Source: an uncultured Clostridium sp. (GTDB lineage: Bacteria; Bacillota; Clostridia; TANB77; CAG-508). From it: 29,862 nucleotides of DNA. Location: NCBI GenBank assembly GCA_900553225.1, contig USCV01000015.1:1-29862 (forward strand), read 5' to 3'. The position numbers and the translations under genes were made by a program. Below the pieces are notes generated by a model. That model saw nothing but the letters and a program-made list of their open reading frames with translations, was not told the origin of the DNA and made no database searches. Positions 8,629 to 15,852 of this stretch are shown piece by piece. Position 1 is the first letter of the stretch. Each line of letters begins with the position of its first letter.

Positions 8629-9103
8629 TTATTTACAAAATCTGTGTTTTCCAATAGTTTTTACAAGTGGTCTTGACCAAATCCACCCATTTGTAGCAGT
8701 ATTTGGATTAAAATAATATATTGCTCCTCCGTGTTGGATCCCAACCATTTAAAGCATCTTGAGCAGCTTTAACAACAGTTGAATTTTGTTCTAATGGTAC
8801 ATTAATTTGTCCATCTGATACTGCTGTAAATGCTCCTGGTTCATAAACTACTCCTGCTATTGTATTTGGAAAACTAGAATGTTTAACTCTATTTAAAATA
8901 ACAGCCCCAACGGCAACCTGTCCTTCATATGGTTCTCCTCTTGCTTCGCCGTTAATTGCCCTTGCAAGCAATTGAACTTCAGAAATATTCGAACCATTGG
9001 CAGCTTTTACTTTATTTGTATCTGTTATTATAAAATTTAAAGTTAAAATTCCGATTATTAATAAAATCACTAAAAAACTTAAAATTAAAAATTTTCTTTT
9101 CAC
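8629..9103 (-). CDS. sleB: SleB-like spore cortex-lytic enzyme, with a +1 shift at CGG near the C-terminus
   Basis: Germination-specific lytic transglycosylase of the Hydrolase_2 family that cleaves cortex peptidoglycan. An N-terminal signal or anchor (about residues 5-27) is followed by the catalytic domain with ARAINGEARGE (catalytic Glu), GAVILNRVKHSSFP, YEPGAFTAV and ALNGWDPT. The frame from ATG 9103 ends early at 8708 after ...WDPTRRSNILF. Skipping the C of the CGG at 8729-8731 gives ...WDPTGGAIYYFNPNTATNGW, IWSRP and a final KHRFCK, stopping at 8629: 157 residues and the normal end of the family. No N-terminal peptidoglycan-binding domain is present, so it is a short form. The gene lies directly upstream of its partner ypeB. 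Confidence 0.88.
8729..8731 (-). other. +1 frameshift site at in-frame CGG (sleB)
   Basis: Codons read GAT CCA ACA CGG AGG AGC AAT ATA TTA TTT TAA. Dropping the C gives ACA GGA GGA GCA ATA TAT TAT TTT, that is T-G-G-A-I-Y-Y-F, the conserved end of SleB-type hydrolases. The codon at the break is CGG and the restored codon is GGA (Gly). Confidence 0.88.
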
Positions 9104-9185
9104 TATTTATTCCCTCATCTTTTTTATTTATTTTTCAAAATTATTTTGTGTATTTTTTTATATAATATACTTTTTTTGCAATTTT

Positions 9186-9214
9186 TTGAAAAATTATTTT
9201 TTTTATGCTATAAT
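9186..9214 (+). promoter_or_regulatory. Sigma-A promoter of the glycosyltransferase gene
   Basis: TTGAAA (9186-9191), 17 bases, then TATAAT (9209-9214) preceded by a TG extension. It faces right, about 100 nt before the start codon at 9312, leaving a structured leader. Confidence 0.8.
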
Positions 9215-9262
9215 TTTTTAAGAAAAAACTTATTATATATCTATAAGTAATATATAATTTTG

Positions 9263-9300
9263 AAAGGAGAATATATGTTAGTGTTTACCATCTAACATAT
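9263..9300 (+). promoter_or_regulatory. Leader with ribosome binding site, six-codon mini-ORF and 9-bp hairpin
   Basis: A strong Shine-Dalgarno (AAAGGAG, 9263-9269) is followed five bases later by ATG 9275 of a six-codon frame encoding MLVFTI and stopping at 9295. The same bases form a perfect 9-bp stem (ATATGTTAG 9273-9281 with CTAACATAT 9292-9300, 10-base loop). The real start of the downstream gene is ATG 9312, which has no Shine-Dalgarno of its own. Folding would bring AAAGGAG close to ATG 9312; unfolding exposes the mini-ORF. Confidence 0.6.
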
Positions 9301-9311
9301 AGAAAATTTTT

Positions 9312-10436
9312 ATGAAAAAAGTTATAATTTTTTATGCATCATATGGTGGTGGACATCTTTCCGCTGCAAAATCAATACAAGAATACATAAATAAAAACTA
9401 CCCAAACTATGAAACTTCTTTAATAGATTGTGTAAAATCAATAAGCAAACCTATTAATTCTATAACAACATATGCTTATAAGTGGATGGCAAAAAATTCC
9501 CCAAAATTATGGGGAAGTGTTTACGATAATTCTCAAAAAGGTTTTCTTGGCAAAATGAGTACTTGCTTGAACCATTTTCTAGCATCAAAATTACTTAAAA
9601 TTTTGCAAAATATACAACCCGATTTAGTCATATCAACACATCCATTTGGTTCACAAATGACAAGCTTTTTAAAAGAGAAAGGCAAAGTAAATTGTAAACT
9701 TGCCTGTATACTTACAGATTTTGAACCACATGACCAATGGCTTGTTGGAAAAGACTTTGTAGACTACTTCTTTGTTGCGCATGAGCAGATGAAATACGCT
9801 CTAGTTGATAAACAAATAGGTGAATCAAAGATTTTTGATACTGGAATTCCAATATCAGCAAGGTTTTTAGAAAAATATTCTAAAAAAGATGTATGTAAAA
9901 CATTAAATTTAAATCCTGATAAAAAAACAATACTTTTCTTTGGTGGGGGTGAATTTGGTCTTGGAAAGGATAGAACTCTTCAAGTTTTAAAATCACTATT
10001 GCAAAATATAACTGAATATCAGATTGTTGCAATCTCTGGAAAAAATAAAAAAATGAAGCAAAAATTCGAAGAATTTCTTACTCCTGAAAATGAAGAATCC
10101 TTAAAGGTCTTTGAATATACAAACCATGTTCCAGAATTAATGAGTATATCTAGTTTTGTGGTTACTAAACCAGGAGGTCTTACATCTTCCGAAAGCTTAG
10201 CTTCTAGTTTACCTATGGTTATTATTAATCCACTTCCCGGTCAGGAAGAAGCAAATGCTAGCTTTTTAGAGTTAAGCGGTGCAGCAATTTGGTTAAAATC
10301 TTCAGATGATATAGAATCAATAATTTCAAACCTTATGAACTCACCTCATAAGCTAGAGGAAATGCAAAGTTTTGCTATTAAATTTGCAAAGCCAAATTCT
10401 ACGAAAAACATTTGTGATATATTATTAGATAAGTAA
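9312..10436 (+). CDS. GT28-type glycolipid glycosyltransferase (MGDG synthase / UgtP-like)
   Basis: Transfers a sugar from a nucleotide sugar to diacylglycerol, building membrane glycolipids or the lipoteichoic-acid anchor; peripheral at the inner membrane face. At 374 residues it is close to the family length. The N-terminal half (MGDG synthase domain) begins IIFYASYGGGHLSAAKS, the glycine-rich acceptor-side motif, with STHPFGSQM and CILTDFEPHDQW, typical of this group. The C-terminal donor domain has ILFFGGGEFGLGKD and VVTKPGGLTSSESLASSLP with a PGQEEANA-type loop, as in MurG/UgtP. It is a single plus-strand gene divergent from sleB, with its own promoter and leader and a hairpin after the stop. 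The exact product (one or several sugars) cannot be told. Confidence 0.9.
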   Translation: MKKVIIFYASYGGGHLSAAKSIQEYINKNYPNYETSLIDCVKSISKPINSITTYAYKWMAKNSPKLWGSVYDNSQKGFLGKMSTCLNHFLASKLLKILQNIQPDLVISTHPFGSQMTSFLKEKGKVNCKLACILTDFEPHDQWLVGKDFVDYFFVAHEQMKYALVDKQIGESKIFDTGIPISARFLEKYSKKDVCKTLNLNPDKKTILFFGGGEFGLGKDRTLQVLKSLLQNITEYQIVAISGKNKKMKQKFEEFLTPENEESLKVFEYTNHVPELMSISSFVVTKPGGLTSSESLASSLPMVIINPLPGQEEANASFLELSGAAIWLKSSDDIESIISNLMNSPHKLEEMQSFAIKFAKPNSTKNICDILLDK

Positions 10437-10463
10437 TTGAATTATAAAACTGTAATACATAAA

Positions 10464-10503
10464 AAAACACCTCATATACTAAATATAAACGAGGTGTTTT
10501 TTA
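10464..10503 (+). terminator. Terminator-like hairpin that also contains the Shine-Dalgarno of the next small gene
   Basis: Ten-bp perfect stem (AAAACACCTC 10464-10473, GAGGTGTTTT 10491-10500), 17-base loop, followed by T residues. It fits the end of the glycosyltransferase transcript. The 3' arm holds GAGGTG, correctly spaced for ATG 10503, so the hairpin also hides that ribosome binding site. Confidence 0.75.
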
Positions 10504-10682
10504 TGTATTTTGAAAATCTGTCTGGAGCTGAGTTAGTTGCTCTTGCAAGTGCTTTAGCAATTTATATTTCTAATGGTCTTACTCCAGATGAGATTGATAC
10601 TCTTGGTAATTTTTTTTCTAGCTTAGGCTCTAATTTAAGTACTATCGCTTCTGCTTCAAATAATAATAATGAAGATATCTAA
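10503..10682 (+). CDS. Small conserved-looking acidic protein, unknown function
   Basis: A 59-residue protein. I chose ATG 10503 because GAGGTG lies six bases before it; the upstream part of the open frame runs through a hairpin and looks non-coding. The sequence has two predicted helices: ELVALASALAIYISNGL (about 9-25) and a second after PDEIDTLGNFFSSLGSNL (about 28-46), then a polar Ser/Asn-rich tail. The organisation (ELxxLAsxlAixIs.gLs.dEi..LGnFf..lg.nL) resembles small cytosolic proteins common in Clostridia whose role I do not know. The gene converges with recR, ending five bases from its stop codon. Confidence 0.65.
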   Translation: MYFENLSGAELVALASALAIYISNGLTPDEIDTLGNFFSSLGSNLSTIASASNNNNEDI

Positions 10683-10687
10683 CAATA

Positions 10688-11287
10688 TTATAATTCTCTT
10701 CTACCTTCTAGTGCTTTAGTTAGTGTTACTTCATCTGTATATTCCAAATCTCCTCCAACAGGAATTCCATGTGCAATTCTAGTTACTTTAACTCCAAGTG
10801 GTTTAACCAGTTTAGATATATACATTGCAGTTGCTTCTCCTTCAACTCTTGGGTTAGTAGCAAGTATAATTTCTTTAACATTTCCATCCATCAATCTAGA
10901 TAGTAGTTCTTTGATTTTTATATCATCTGGTCCAATTCCATTCATTGGCGAAATAGAACCATGTAGAACATGGTACACGCCTTTAAATTCATGAGTCTTC
11001 TCCATTGCAACAATATCCTTCACATCTTCTACAACACAAATAACAGACTTATCTCTTGTATTGTTTGCGCAAATGCTACATGGATCTGTATCTGATATGT
11101 TATAGCATGTAGAACAATATTTTAAATTTTCTTTTGCATTTACAATAGCAGATAAAAATTCATCAGTTTCTTGTTTGCTACAATTTAATATATAAAACGC
11201 CAATCTTACAGCCGTTTTATTCCCTATACTTGGCAATTTTTCAAATGCTTCTATTAGTTTTTCTATTGATGGTGAATAATATGACAC
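10688..11287 (-). CDS. recR: Recombination protein RecR
   Basis: RecR works with RecF and RecO to load RecA on gapped DNA. Its 199 residues are the standard length. Domains in order: N-terminal helix-hairpin-helix (KLPSIGNKTAVRLAFYIL), a zinc finger (CSTC...CSIC, about residues 58-75), a Toprim domain (CVVEDVKDIVAME ... ATNPRVEGEATAMYI) and the C-terminal THxxxRxAxGIPVGGDLEYTDE-like region (seen here as VTRIAHGIPVGGDLEYTDEVTL). It ends EGRREL. It sits 29 nt downstream of ybaB in the usual dnaX-ybaB-recR operon. Confidence 0.97.
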   Translation of the reverse strand: MSYYSPSIEKLIEAFEKLPSIGNKTAVRLAFYILNCSKQETDEFLSAIVNAKENLKYCSTCYNISDTDPCSICANNTRDKSVICVVEDVKDIVAMEKTHEFKGVYHVLHGSISPMNGIGPDDIKIKELLSRLMDGNVKEIILATNPRVEGEATAMYISKLVKPLGVKVTRIAHGIPVGGDLEYTDEVTLTKALEGRREL

Positions 11288-11316
11288 GTTTTAATTCACT
11301 CCTTAATTATTAATTC

Positions 11317-11658
11317 CTACATTAACCCAGGAATATTGTATTTTCCTAGTTGTGCAGCTTGAGCACTATCTACTTTTCTTAATGCTTCATTTACACATGT
11401 TATTATTAAATCTTGTAGCATTTCTACATCTTCTGGATCTACTACGTCTTTTTTTATAATTATCTCTTTTATTTCTTTATTTCCTGAAACTTTTACACTT
11501 ATTGCTCCTCCACCTGCTGTAGCATCAAATTCTTTAGAAGCAAGCTCTTCTTGTGATTTTTCCATATCTTGTTGCATTTTTTTTGCTTCTTTCATTAATT
11601 GGTTAATATTCATTCCTCCAAATCCTCCCATGCCTGGGAATCCACCTCTTTTAGACAT
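11317..11658 (-). CDS. ybaB: YbaB/EbfC-family nucleoid-associated protein
   Basis: Small dimeric DNA-binding protein encoded between dnaX and recR in most bacteria. At 113 residues it has a Gly/Met-rich start (MSKRGGFPGMGGFGGMN), a long helix LMKEAKKMQQDMEKSQEELA, then the strand-forming stretch FDATAGGGAISVKVSGN and the ending TCVNEALRKV. A Shine-Dalgarno (AGGAGG-like) precedes ATG 11658. It starts 14 nt after the dnaX stop codon, so translation is likely coupled. Confidence 0.95.
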   Translation of the reverse strand: MSKRGGFPGMGGFGGMNINQLMKEAKKMQQDMEKSQEELASKEFDATAGGGAISVKVSGNKEIKEIIIKKDVVDPEDVEMLQDLIITCVNEALRKVDSAQAAQLGKYNIPGLM

Positions 11659-11672
11659 ATCTTTTTTCCTCC

Positions 11673-13286
11673 TTATTCATCCATTATATTAATTGGCATA
11701 TCAATTGCACTAGTTACCTCATTTGTAAACTCATCCTGAGGAGATCTTTGTACATTATTGACATTGTCCCCAATTAGCTTCACTCTCATTTCCTTACCAC
11801 ATTGTATAGAAATAAGTTTAGTAAGTTCATTCATATTTTCTGGCTTTTCTAATATTGTTTTTCCAAATGACGTAAGTCCCTTTGGAAACTCAATTCCAAC
11901 TGTCATGTCATTTATTTCTTTAGCATTTGTATTCATTAAATTTGTATATAGCATTATCTTTCCGTCTTGCTTTAATTGCTTAACAATATTAGGCCATGAA
12001 TCTATTTTTTTTCCTGGTATTCCAGTTACAACATTTCTGTTTTGAATTTGCGAATTTATTTTTTCATTTTTTTTCACAGTATTATTGCTTTTTATGGCAC
12101 TATTATCCACATTTTGTACTTTTGTGTGAATAACTCCTGATTGTAAATTTTGAAGTTTTTTTTCTAATCCATCTATTCTTAAATTTAACTCATTCATATC
12201 TTGTGCTTCTTGTTTACCACATAACTTCATTATTCCAATTTGAAATAAAATTGATTTTTGATTAGACCATTTTATTTGATTTTCTAGATCAGATAATTTA
12301 AAAATTACGTCAAAAAGCCTTTCCTTTGATGCCACTTCAGACAATTCTCTAATTTTATTTATTTCATCTTGTGTATATAATTTTACTTGTTTACTTGTTT
12401 TATATACTAGAATGTCTTTTACATATTTTATCATTTCCCATAATATATTGTTTAAGTCTTTTCCGTCATTTAACAATATATCTATTTGTTTCATACATCC
12501 TTCTATATTTGACTCTAACACCTGTCTTATGACATTACTTATATATTCTGTTTGTGGAATTCCAACTAAATCCTTTATTTTTTGTACACTAATTTCATCA
12601 GAGCCATCTTGCAAACATCTATCTAGTATACTTAATGCATCTCTCATTGCGCCTTCACTTAAACTTGCAATAGTAATAAGTGCTTCTTGTGACGCATCTA
12701 TGTTACTTTCATTACAAACAAATTCTAACCTTTTAGCAATAACTTCGTCTGGTATTTTTTTAAAGTCAAACCTCTGACAACGAGAAAGAATTGTTGCTGG
12801 AATTTTTTGTGGTTCAGTTGTTGCTAATATAAATTTTACATGTTCAGGTGGTTCTTCTAATGTTTTTAGTAATGCATTAAAAGCCCCTGTAGATAACATA
12901 TGAACTTCATCAATAATATATACTCTGTATCTGGCAACTGTCGGTAGAAAATTCACTTCATCTCGTATACTTCTAATATCTTCTACACTATTATTTGAAG
13001 CCGCATCCATTTCTACAATATCTGTTAATGAACCCTCAAGTGCTGCTTTACATATTTCACATTCATTACAAGGTTCTCCATCTTGAGGATTTAAGCAATT
13101 TACTGCTCTTGCTAAAACTTTAGCAGCTGATGTCTTACCTGTTCCTCTTCCTCCATTAAATAAATAAGCATGACCAACTCTACCAGCCATTATTTGATTT
13201 TTTAGAGTTTTTGTTATATGTTCTTGACCTACAATTTGTTCAAAAACAGGAGGTCTAAACTTTCTATATAACGCTGTATAAGACAC
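11673..13286 (-). CDS. dnaX: DNA polymerase III subunits gamma and tau
   Basis: Clamp-loader ATPase of the replicative polymerase. Walker A is GGRGTGKTSAAKVLARAVNC (about residues 42-61); a zinc-binding cluster C-x8-C-x2-C-x2-C follows; Walker B/DEAx is YIIDEVHMLS; sensor 1 lies around FILATTEP and the SRC arginine finger in ILSRCQRF. A lid domain and gamma collar follow, then a tau-like C-terminal part of about 180 residues with low-complexity linkers. I start at GTG 13286 (protein begins MSYTALYRKFRPP as in the family), because GAGGTG lies six bases upstream; another GTG at 13295 overlaps that ribosome binding site. About 537 residues. Head of dnaX-ybaB-recR, directly downstream of the SRP RNA. 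Confidence 0.95.
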   Translation of the reverse strand: MSYTALYRKFRPPVFEQIVGQEHITKTLKNQIMAGRVGHAYLFNGGRGTGKTSAAKVLARAVNCLNPQDGEPCNECEICKAALEGSLTDIVEMDAASNNSVEDIRSIRDEVNFLPTVARYRVYIIDEVHMLSTGAFNALLKTLEEPPEHVKFILATTEPQKIPATILSRCQRFDFKKIPDEVIAKRLEFVCNESNIDASQEALITIASLSEGAMRDALSILDRCLQDGSDEISVQKIKDLVGIPQTEYISNVIRQVLESNIEGCMKQIDILLNDGKDLNNILWEMIKYVKDILVYKTSKQVKLYTQDEINKIRELSEVASKERLFDVIFKLSDLENQIKWSNQKSILFQIGIMKLCGKQEAQDMNELNLRIDGLEKKLQNLQSGVIHTKVQNVDNSAIKSNNTVKKNEKINSQIQNRNVVTGIPGKKIDSWPNIVKQLKQDGKIMLYTNLMNTNAKEINDMTVGIEFPKGLTSFGKTILEKPENMNELTKLISIQCGKEMRVKLIGDNVNNVQRSPQDEFTNEVTSAIDMPINIMDE

Positions 13287-13313
13287 TTTTATCACCTCAT
13301 TTACCTAAAAAAA

Positions 13314-13462
13314 TAGTATGAGCTTTTATTTTAACCTTTCTATGGAGAGCAAACTTCCACATAAAGGGAACCACTTATTGCTGCTTCCTTCCGGACCTGA
13401 CAAGGTTCGTAGCTATTTATTGGAGTTTACTTTCCATACAAAGGTTAAAAGTACTCTCATAC
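13314..13462 (-). ncRNA. ffs: Signal recognition particle RNA (4.5S/scRNA), short form
   Basis: The minus strand holds the invariant SRP domain IV core, GTCAGGTCCGGAAGGAAGCA with the GGAA tetraloop, centred at about 13395. The ends pair as GTATGAG / CTCATAC (13456-13462 with 13316-13322), followed inward by a second helix of TTTTAACCTTT...ATGG with CCAT...AAAGGTTAAAA. The RNA is about 147 nt and is followed by a T run. No Alu-like extension is seen, so it is much shorter than the Bacillus scRNA of about 270 nt. The usual neighbour order tadA - ffs - dnaX is kept. Confidence 0.92.
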
Positions 13463-13469
13463 TTTTAAC

Positions 13470-13498
13470 ATTATATACTCTTTTTTATATTTTATCAA
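13470..13498 (-). promoter_or_regulatory. Promoter of the SRP RNA
   Basis: On the minus strand TTGATA (13493-13498), a 17-base spacer and a perfect TATAAT (13470-13475). It places transcription start about 8 bases downstream, at the GTATGAG end of the RNA. Confidence 0.85.
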
Positions 13499-13501
13499 GT
13501 A

Positions 13502-14257
13502 TTAATTTTCTCTTTTAAAAATAAATTGGTCTAAATTTGTTATTACATGTGATGCAGTTCCATCTTCTGTTATATTTCCATAAGGCAAATCTAGTACAAT
13601 AGTTGTTCTATAACTCTTATTTTCTAGCTCAATAACAAAATCAAAAGAAACTTTAAATTTCATATCTTCATTTGCAATTCCCATTTTTTTTATTAAACTA
13701 CCATCATGTTTTACTTCTGTTTCACTATTAGATTCGTATATTCCAAGTTCAGTATTGCATAAGCTCATTGATATACTTCCACCTTGATTTCCTATTTCAA
13801 GGTTTTTTTCATTACTTTGGCTAGCCCCTTTATATCTTAATTCATTTTCAATTTTGTATTCATCTACATACTTAAATCTTCTTCCTTCTAGACTATTTGG
13901 CATATACGCTACCACTTTACCGATCTTAGGATTTTCCAAAATTTGTATATTTCTTATTTTAACACTTTTAATAATTTCATTTTTTTTATAATTTTCATTT
14001 TTTGAAATTGTAAAATATATATCATTATTTTGAATAACATTAAATTTCCAATCATTACTATTGCTTTCTTGATTTGTAGACTCTTCTGTTCCTTCAGCTG
14101 TACTTACAATAGCAATTTTTGAAATAACAAATGGCATATTCTGTTCGCCTTTTTCCTCATATCTCATCATTATTGTTATAACCATTATAATTATAATTGC
14201 CAAAATTATAATGGTAGCTCCAGCTTTTATTGCATTTTTAATTTTTTCCTCTTTCAA
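13502..14257 (-). CDS. Membrane-anchored protein of unknown function
   Basis: A 251-residue protein with one N-terminal membrane segment (about residues 11-31, ATIIILAIIIIMVITIMM) after a basic start, so most of it faces outward. The exterior part is beta-rich with few recognisable motifs (KVVAYMPNSLEGRRFKYVDE, SYRTTIVLDLPYGN). A Ser/Thr/Asn-rich linker at about 53-68 follows the anchor. I do not recognise the family. It starts 10 nt after the tadA stop codon with a GGAGG-like Shine-Dalgarno, so it is cotranscribed with tadA, and it ends just before the SRP RNA promoter. Confidence 0.8.
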   Translation of the reverse strand: MKEEKIKNAIKAGATIIILAIIIIMVITIMMRYEEKGEQNMPFVISKIAIVSTAEGTEESTNQESNSNDWKFNVIQNNDIYFTISKNENYKKNEIIKSVKIRNIQILENPKIGKVVAYMPNSLEGRRFKYVDEYKIENELRYKGASQSNEKNLEIGNQGGSISMSLCNTELGIYESNSETEVKHDGSLIKKMGIANEDMKFKVSFDFVIELENKSYRTTIVLDLPYGNITEDGTASHVITNLDQFIFKREN

Positions 14258-14267
14258 TTTTTTCCTC

Positions 14268-14741
14268 CTATTTTATACCATCTTTATATATTTTTTTACT
14301 TCTTAATTCTTTAAAGAAACTTTTAATAATATTTTCGCATTCTTCTTTCATAACTTCTGTTTGCACTTCTACTTTATGGTTAAACTTATAATCATTTAGT
14401 AGGTTTAAAACTGAACCACATGCTCCTGTTTTATAATCCATTGTTCCAATATATACTTTTTTAATTCTGGATTGAATTAACGCTCCTGCACACATACTAC
14501 ATGGTTCAAGTGTTACATACATTTCACAATCTGTTAACCTCCAAGAATTTAGCTTTTTACTCGCCTTTTTTATTGCAAGCAATTCAGCATGATTTGTGGT
14601 ATCATTTTTTATTTCCTTCAAATTGTGTGCTCTTGAAATTACTTCTCCGTTTTTTACTATTACTGCTCCAACCGGAACTTCTCCTTTATCATATGCTTTT
14701 TTTGCTTCTTTTAATGCTAATTTCATGAATTTTTCTTCCAT
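14268..14741 (-). CDS. tadA: tRNA-specific adenosine deaminase
   Basis: Deaminates A34 to inosine in tRNA-Arg(ACG), allowing one tRNA to read CGU, CGC and CGA but not CGG. At 157 residues it is typical. Zinc-site motifs are HAELLAI (HAE, catalytic Glu) and PCSMCAGAL (PCxxC), about residues 52-58 and 83-91. The N-terminal MKLALKEAKKAYDKGEVPVGAV is standard. It is downstream of tRNA-Arg(CCU) and upstream of the unknown anchored protein and the SRP RNA. Relevant to the CGG observation: inosine 34 cannot read CGG, so CGG needs its own tRNA-Arg. Confidence 0.95.
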   Translation of the reverse strand: MEEKFMKLALKEAKKAYDKGEVPVGAVIVKNGEVISRAHNLKEIKNDTTNHAELLAIKKASKKLNSWRLTDCEMYVTLEPCSMCAGALIQSRIKKVYIGTMDYKTGACGSVLNLLNDYKFNHKVEVQTEVMKEECENIIKSFFKELRSKKIYKDGIK

Positions 14742-14821
14742 TTTTCCCTCATTTTATAAAAAACGATTCTCTTTATTGCTTTATAAAACCTTTTAAGAGA
14801 ATCATAATTTAGATTTGTATT

Positions 14822-14898
14822 TGGTGTGCGAGACAGGATTCGAACCTGCGACCTGCAGTTTAGGAAACTGTCGCTCTATCCTGCTGAGCTACTCACAC
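14822..14898 (-). tRNA. tRNA-Arg (anticodon CCU)
   Basis: Full cloverleaf of 77 nt with encoded CCA (14822-14824). Acceptor GTGTGAG / CTCGCAC, D stem GCTC / GAGC, anticodon stem around loop TTCCTAA giving anticodon CCT, T stem GCAGG / CCTGT with loop TTCGAAT. The first anticodon-stem pair (27-43) is an A-C mismatch. It reads AGG, not CGG. Confidence 0.95.
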
Positions 14899-14956
14899 AT
14901 TTTACTTTCTGATTATAACATTATTTTTTTTCATTTTCAAGGCTTACATTTTAAAG

Positions 14957-14985
14957 TTTACTATTTTAATGAATCATGCTATAAT
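14957..14985 (+). promoter_or_regulatory. Promoter of the ttcA-like gene
   Basis: TTTACT (14957-14962), a 17-base spacer and a TG-extended TATAAT (14980-14985), about 30 nt before the start codon. It is divergent from the tRNA-Arg gene. Confidence 0.75.
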
Positions 14986-15015
14986 AAATAAAATTTAATT
15001 TAAGGAGTAATGTTT

Positions 15016-15723
15016 ATGCAACGAATTTTAGGTTATATGAGAAAGGCAATAGATGATTATAATATGATTTCTGACGGAGATAGAATTGCTGTAGGGCTTT
15101 CTGGTGGGAAAGATTCTACTACTTTATTAATTGGTCTTAAAAATTTGCAAAGATTTTATCCAAAGAAATTTGAATTAGTAGCTGTTTCAATAAATCCAGG
15201 TTTTGAGGAGTTTAATTCAGAATTACTTTCAAATTTATGTAATAAATTAGATGTTAAATTTATTGAGGAAAAAAGTCATATTAAAGAAATAGTTTTTGAT
15301 ATAAGAAAAGAAAAAAATCCGTGTTCACTATGTGCAAACCTTAGACGTGGAATTATAAATAGTGTAGCACTAAGAGAAAACTGTAACAAAATAGCATTAG
15401 GTCACAATGAAGATGATGTTTTAGAAACATTTTTCTTAAATCTTTTATATGGTGGTTCTATAAATACGTTTGCACCTTCAAGTTATATGGACAGATCTAA
15501 AATAACTTTAATCAGGCCATTAATTTATGCTCCCGAAAAATATATTAGGAGTTTTGTTAAACGCAATAATATTGAAGTTATGCCAAAAGTATGCCCAATT
15601 GATGGAGTTTCTAAAAGAGAAGATATGAAAAAATTAATATTTGATCTTCAGGAAGATATTCCAAACATAAGAGCCAATTTGTATGGAGCTATTAAAAGAA
15701 GCACTATAAAAGGATGGAATTAA
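15016..15723 (+). CDS. TtcA-family tRNA 2-thiocytidine-type sulfurtransferase
   Basis: PP-loop ATPase that activates a tRNA base for sulfur transfer; the TtcA group makes 2-thiocytidine at position 32 with an iron-sulfur cluster. The P-loop is AVGLSGGKDSTTLL (about residues 25-38). A CxxC pair (NPCSLCANLRRG) and a later Cys (PKVCPIDG) are the expected cluster ligands. LGHNEDDVLETFFLNLLYGG is the family signature. I start at ATG 15016 (MQRILGYM) because AAGGAG ends 8 bases before it; ATG 15010, two codons upstream, is too close. 235 residues. Single gene with its own promoter. Confidence 0.88.
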   Translation: MQRILGYMRKAIDDYNMISDGDRIAVGLSGGKDSTTLLIGLKNLQRFYPKKFELVAVSINPGFEEFNSELLSNLCNKLDVKFIEEKSHIKEIVFDIRKEKNPCSLCANLRRGIINSVALRENCNKIALGHNEDDVLETFFLNLLYGGSINTFAPSSYMDRSKITLIRPLIYAPEKYIRSFVKRNNIEVMPKVCPIDGVSKREDMKKLIFDLQEDIPNIRANLYGAIKRSTIKGWN

Positions 15724-15852
15724 AAAGAATATCACAACCTTTTTGAATCATTTATTATATATACATCTTTGCAATTATGCAACAATTCAATTTACGTAAA
15801 AGAAATTAAAATGTGGAATTCTTACTATAATAAAATTATGTTGGGAGAAAAT

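Noticed and set aside
8604..8654. YpeB start at TTG 8654
   Set aside because: It overlaps the true end of sleB and adds residues not expected at the YpeB N-terminus.
13318..13518. Plus-strand open frame over the SRP RNA
   Set aside because: It coincides with the structured RNA and its promoter on the other strand.
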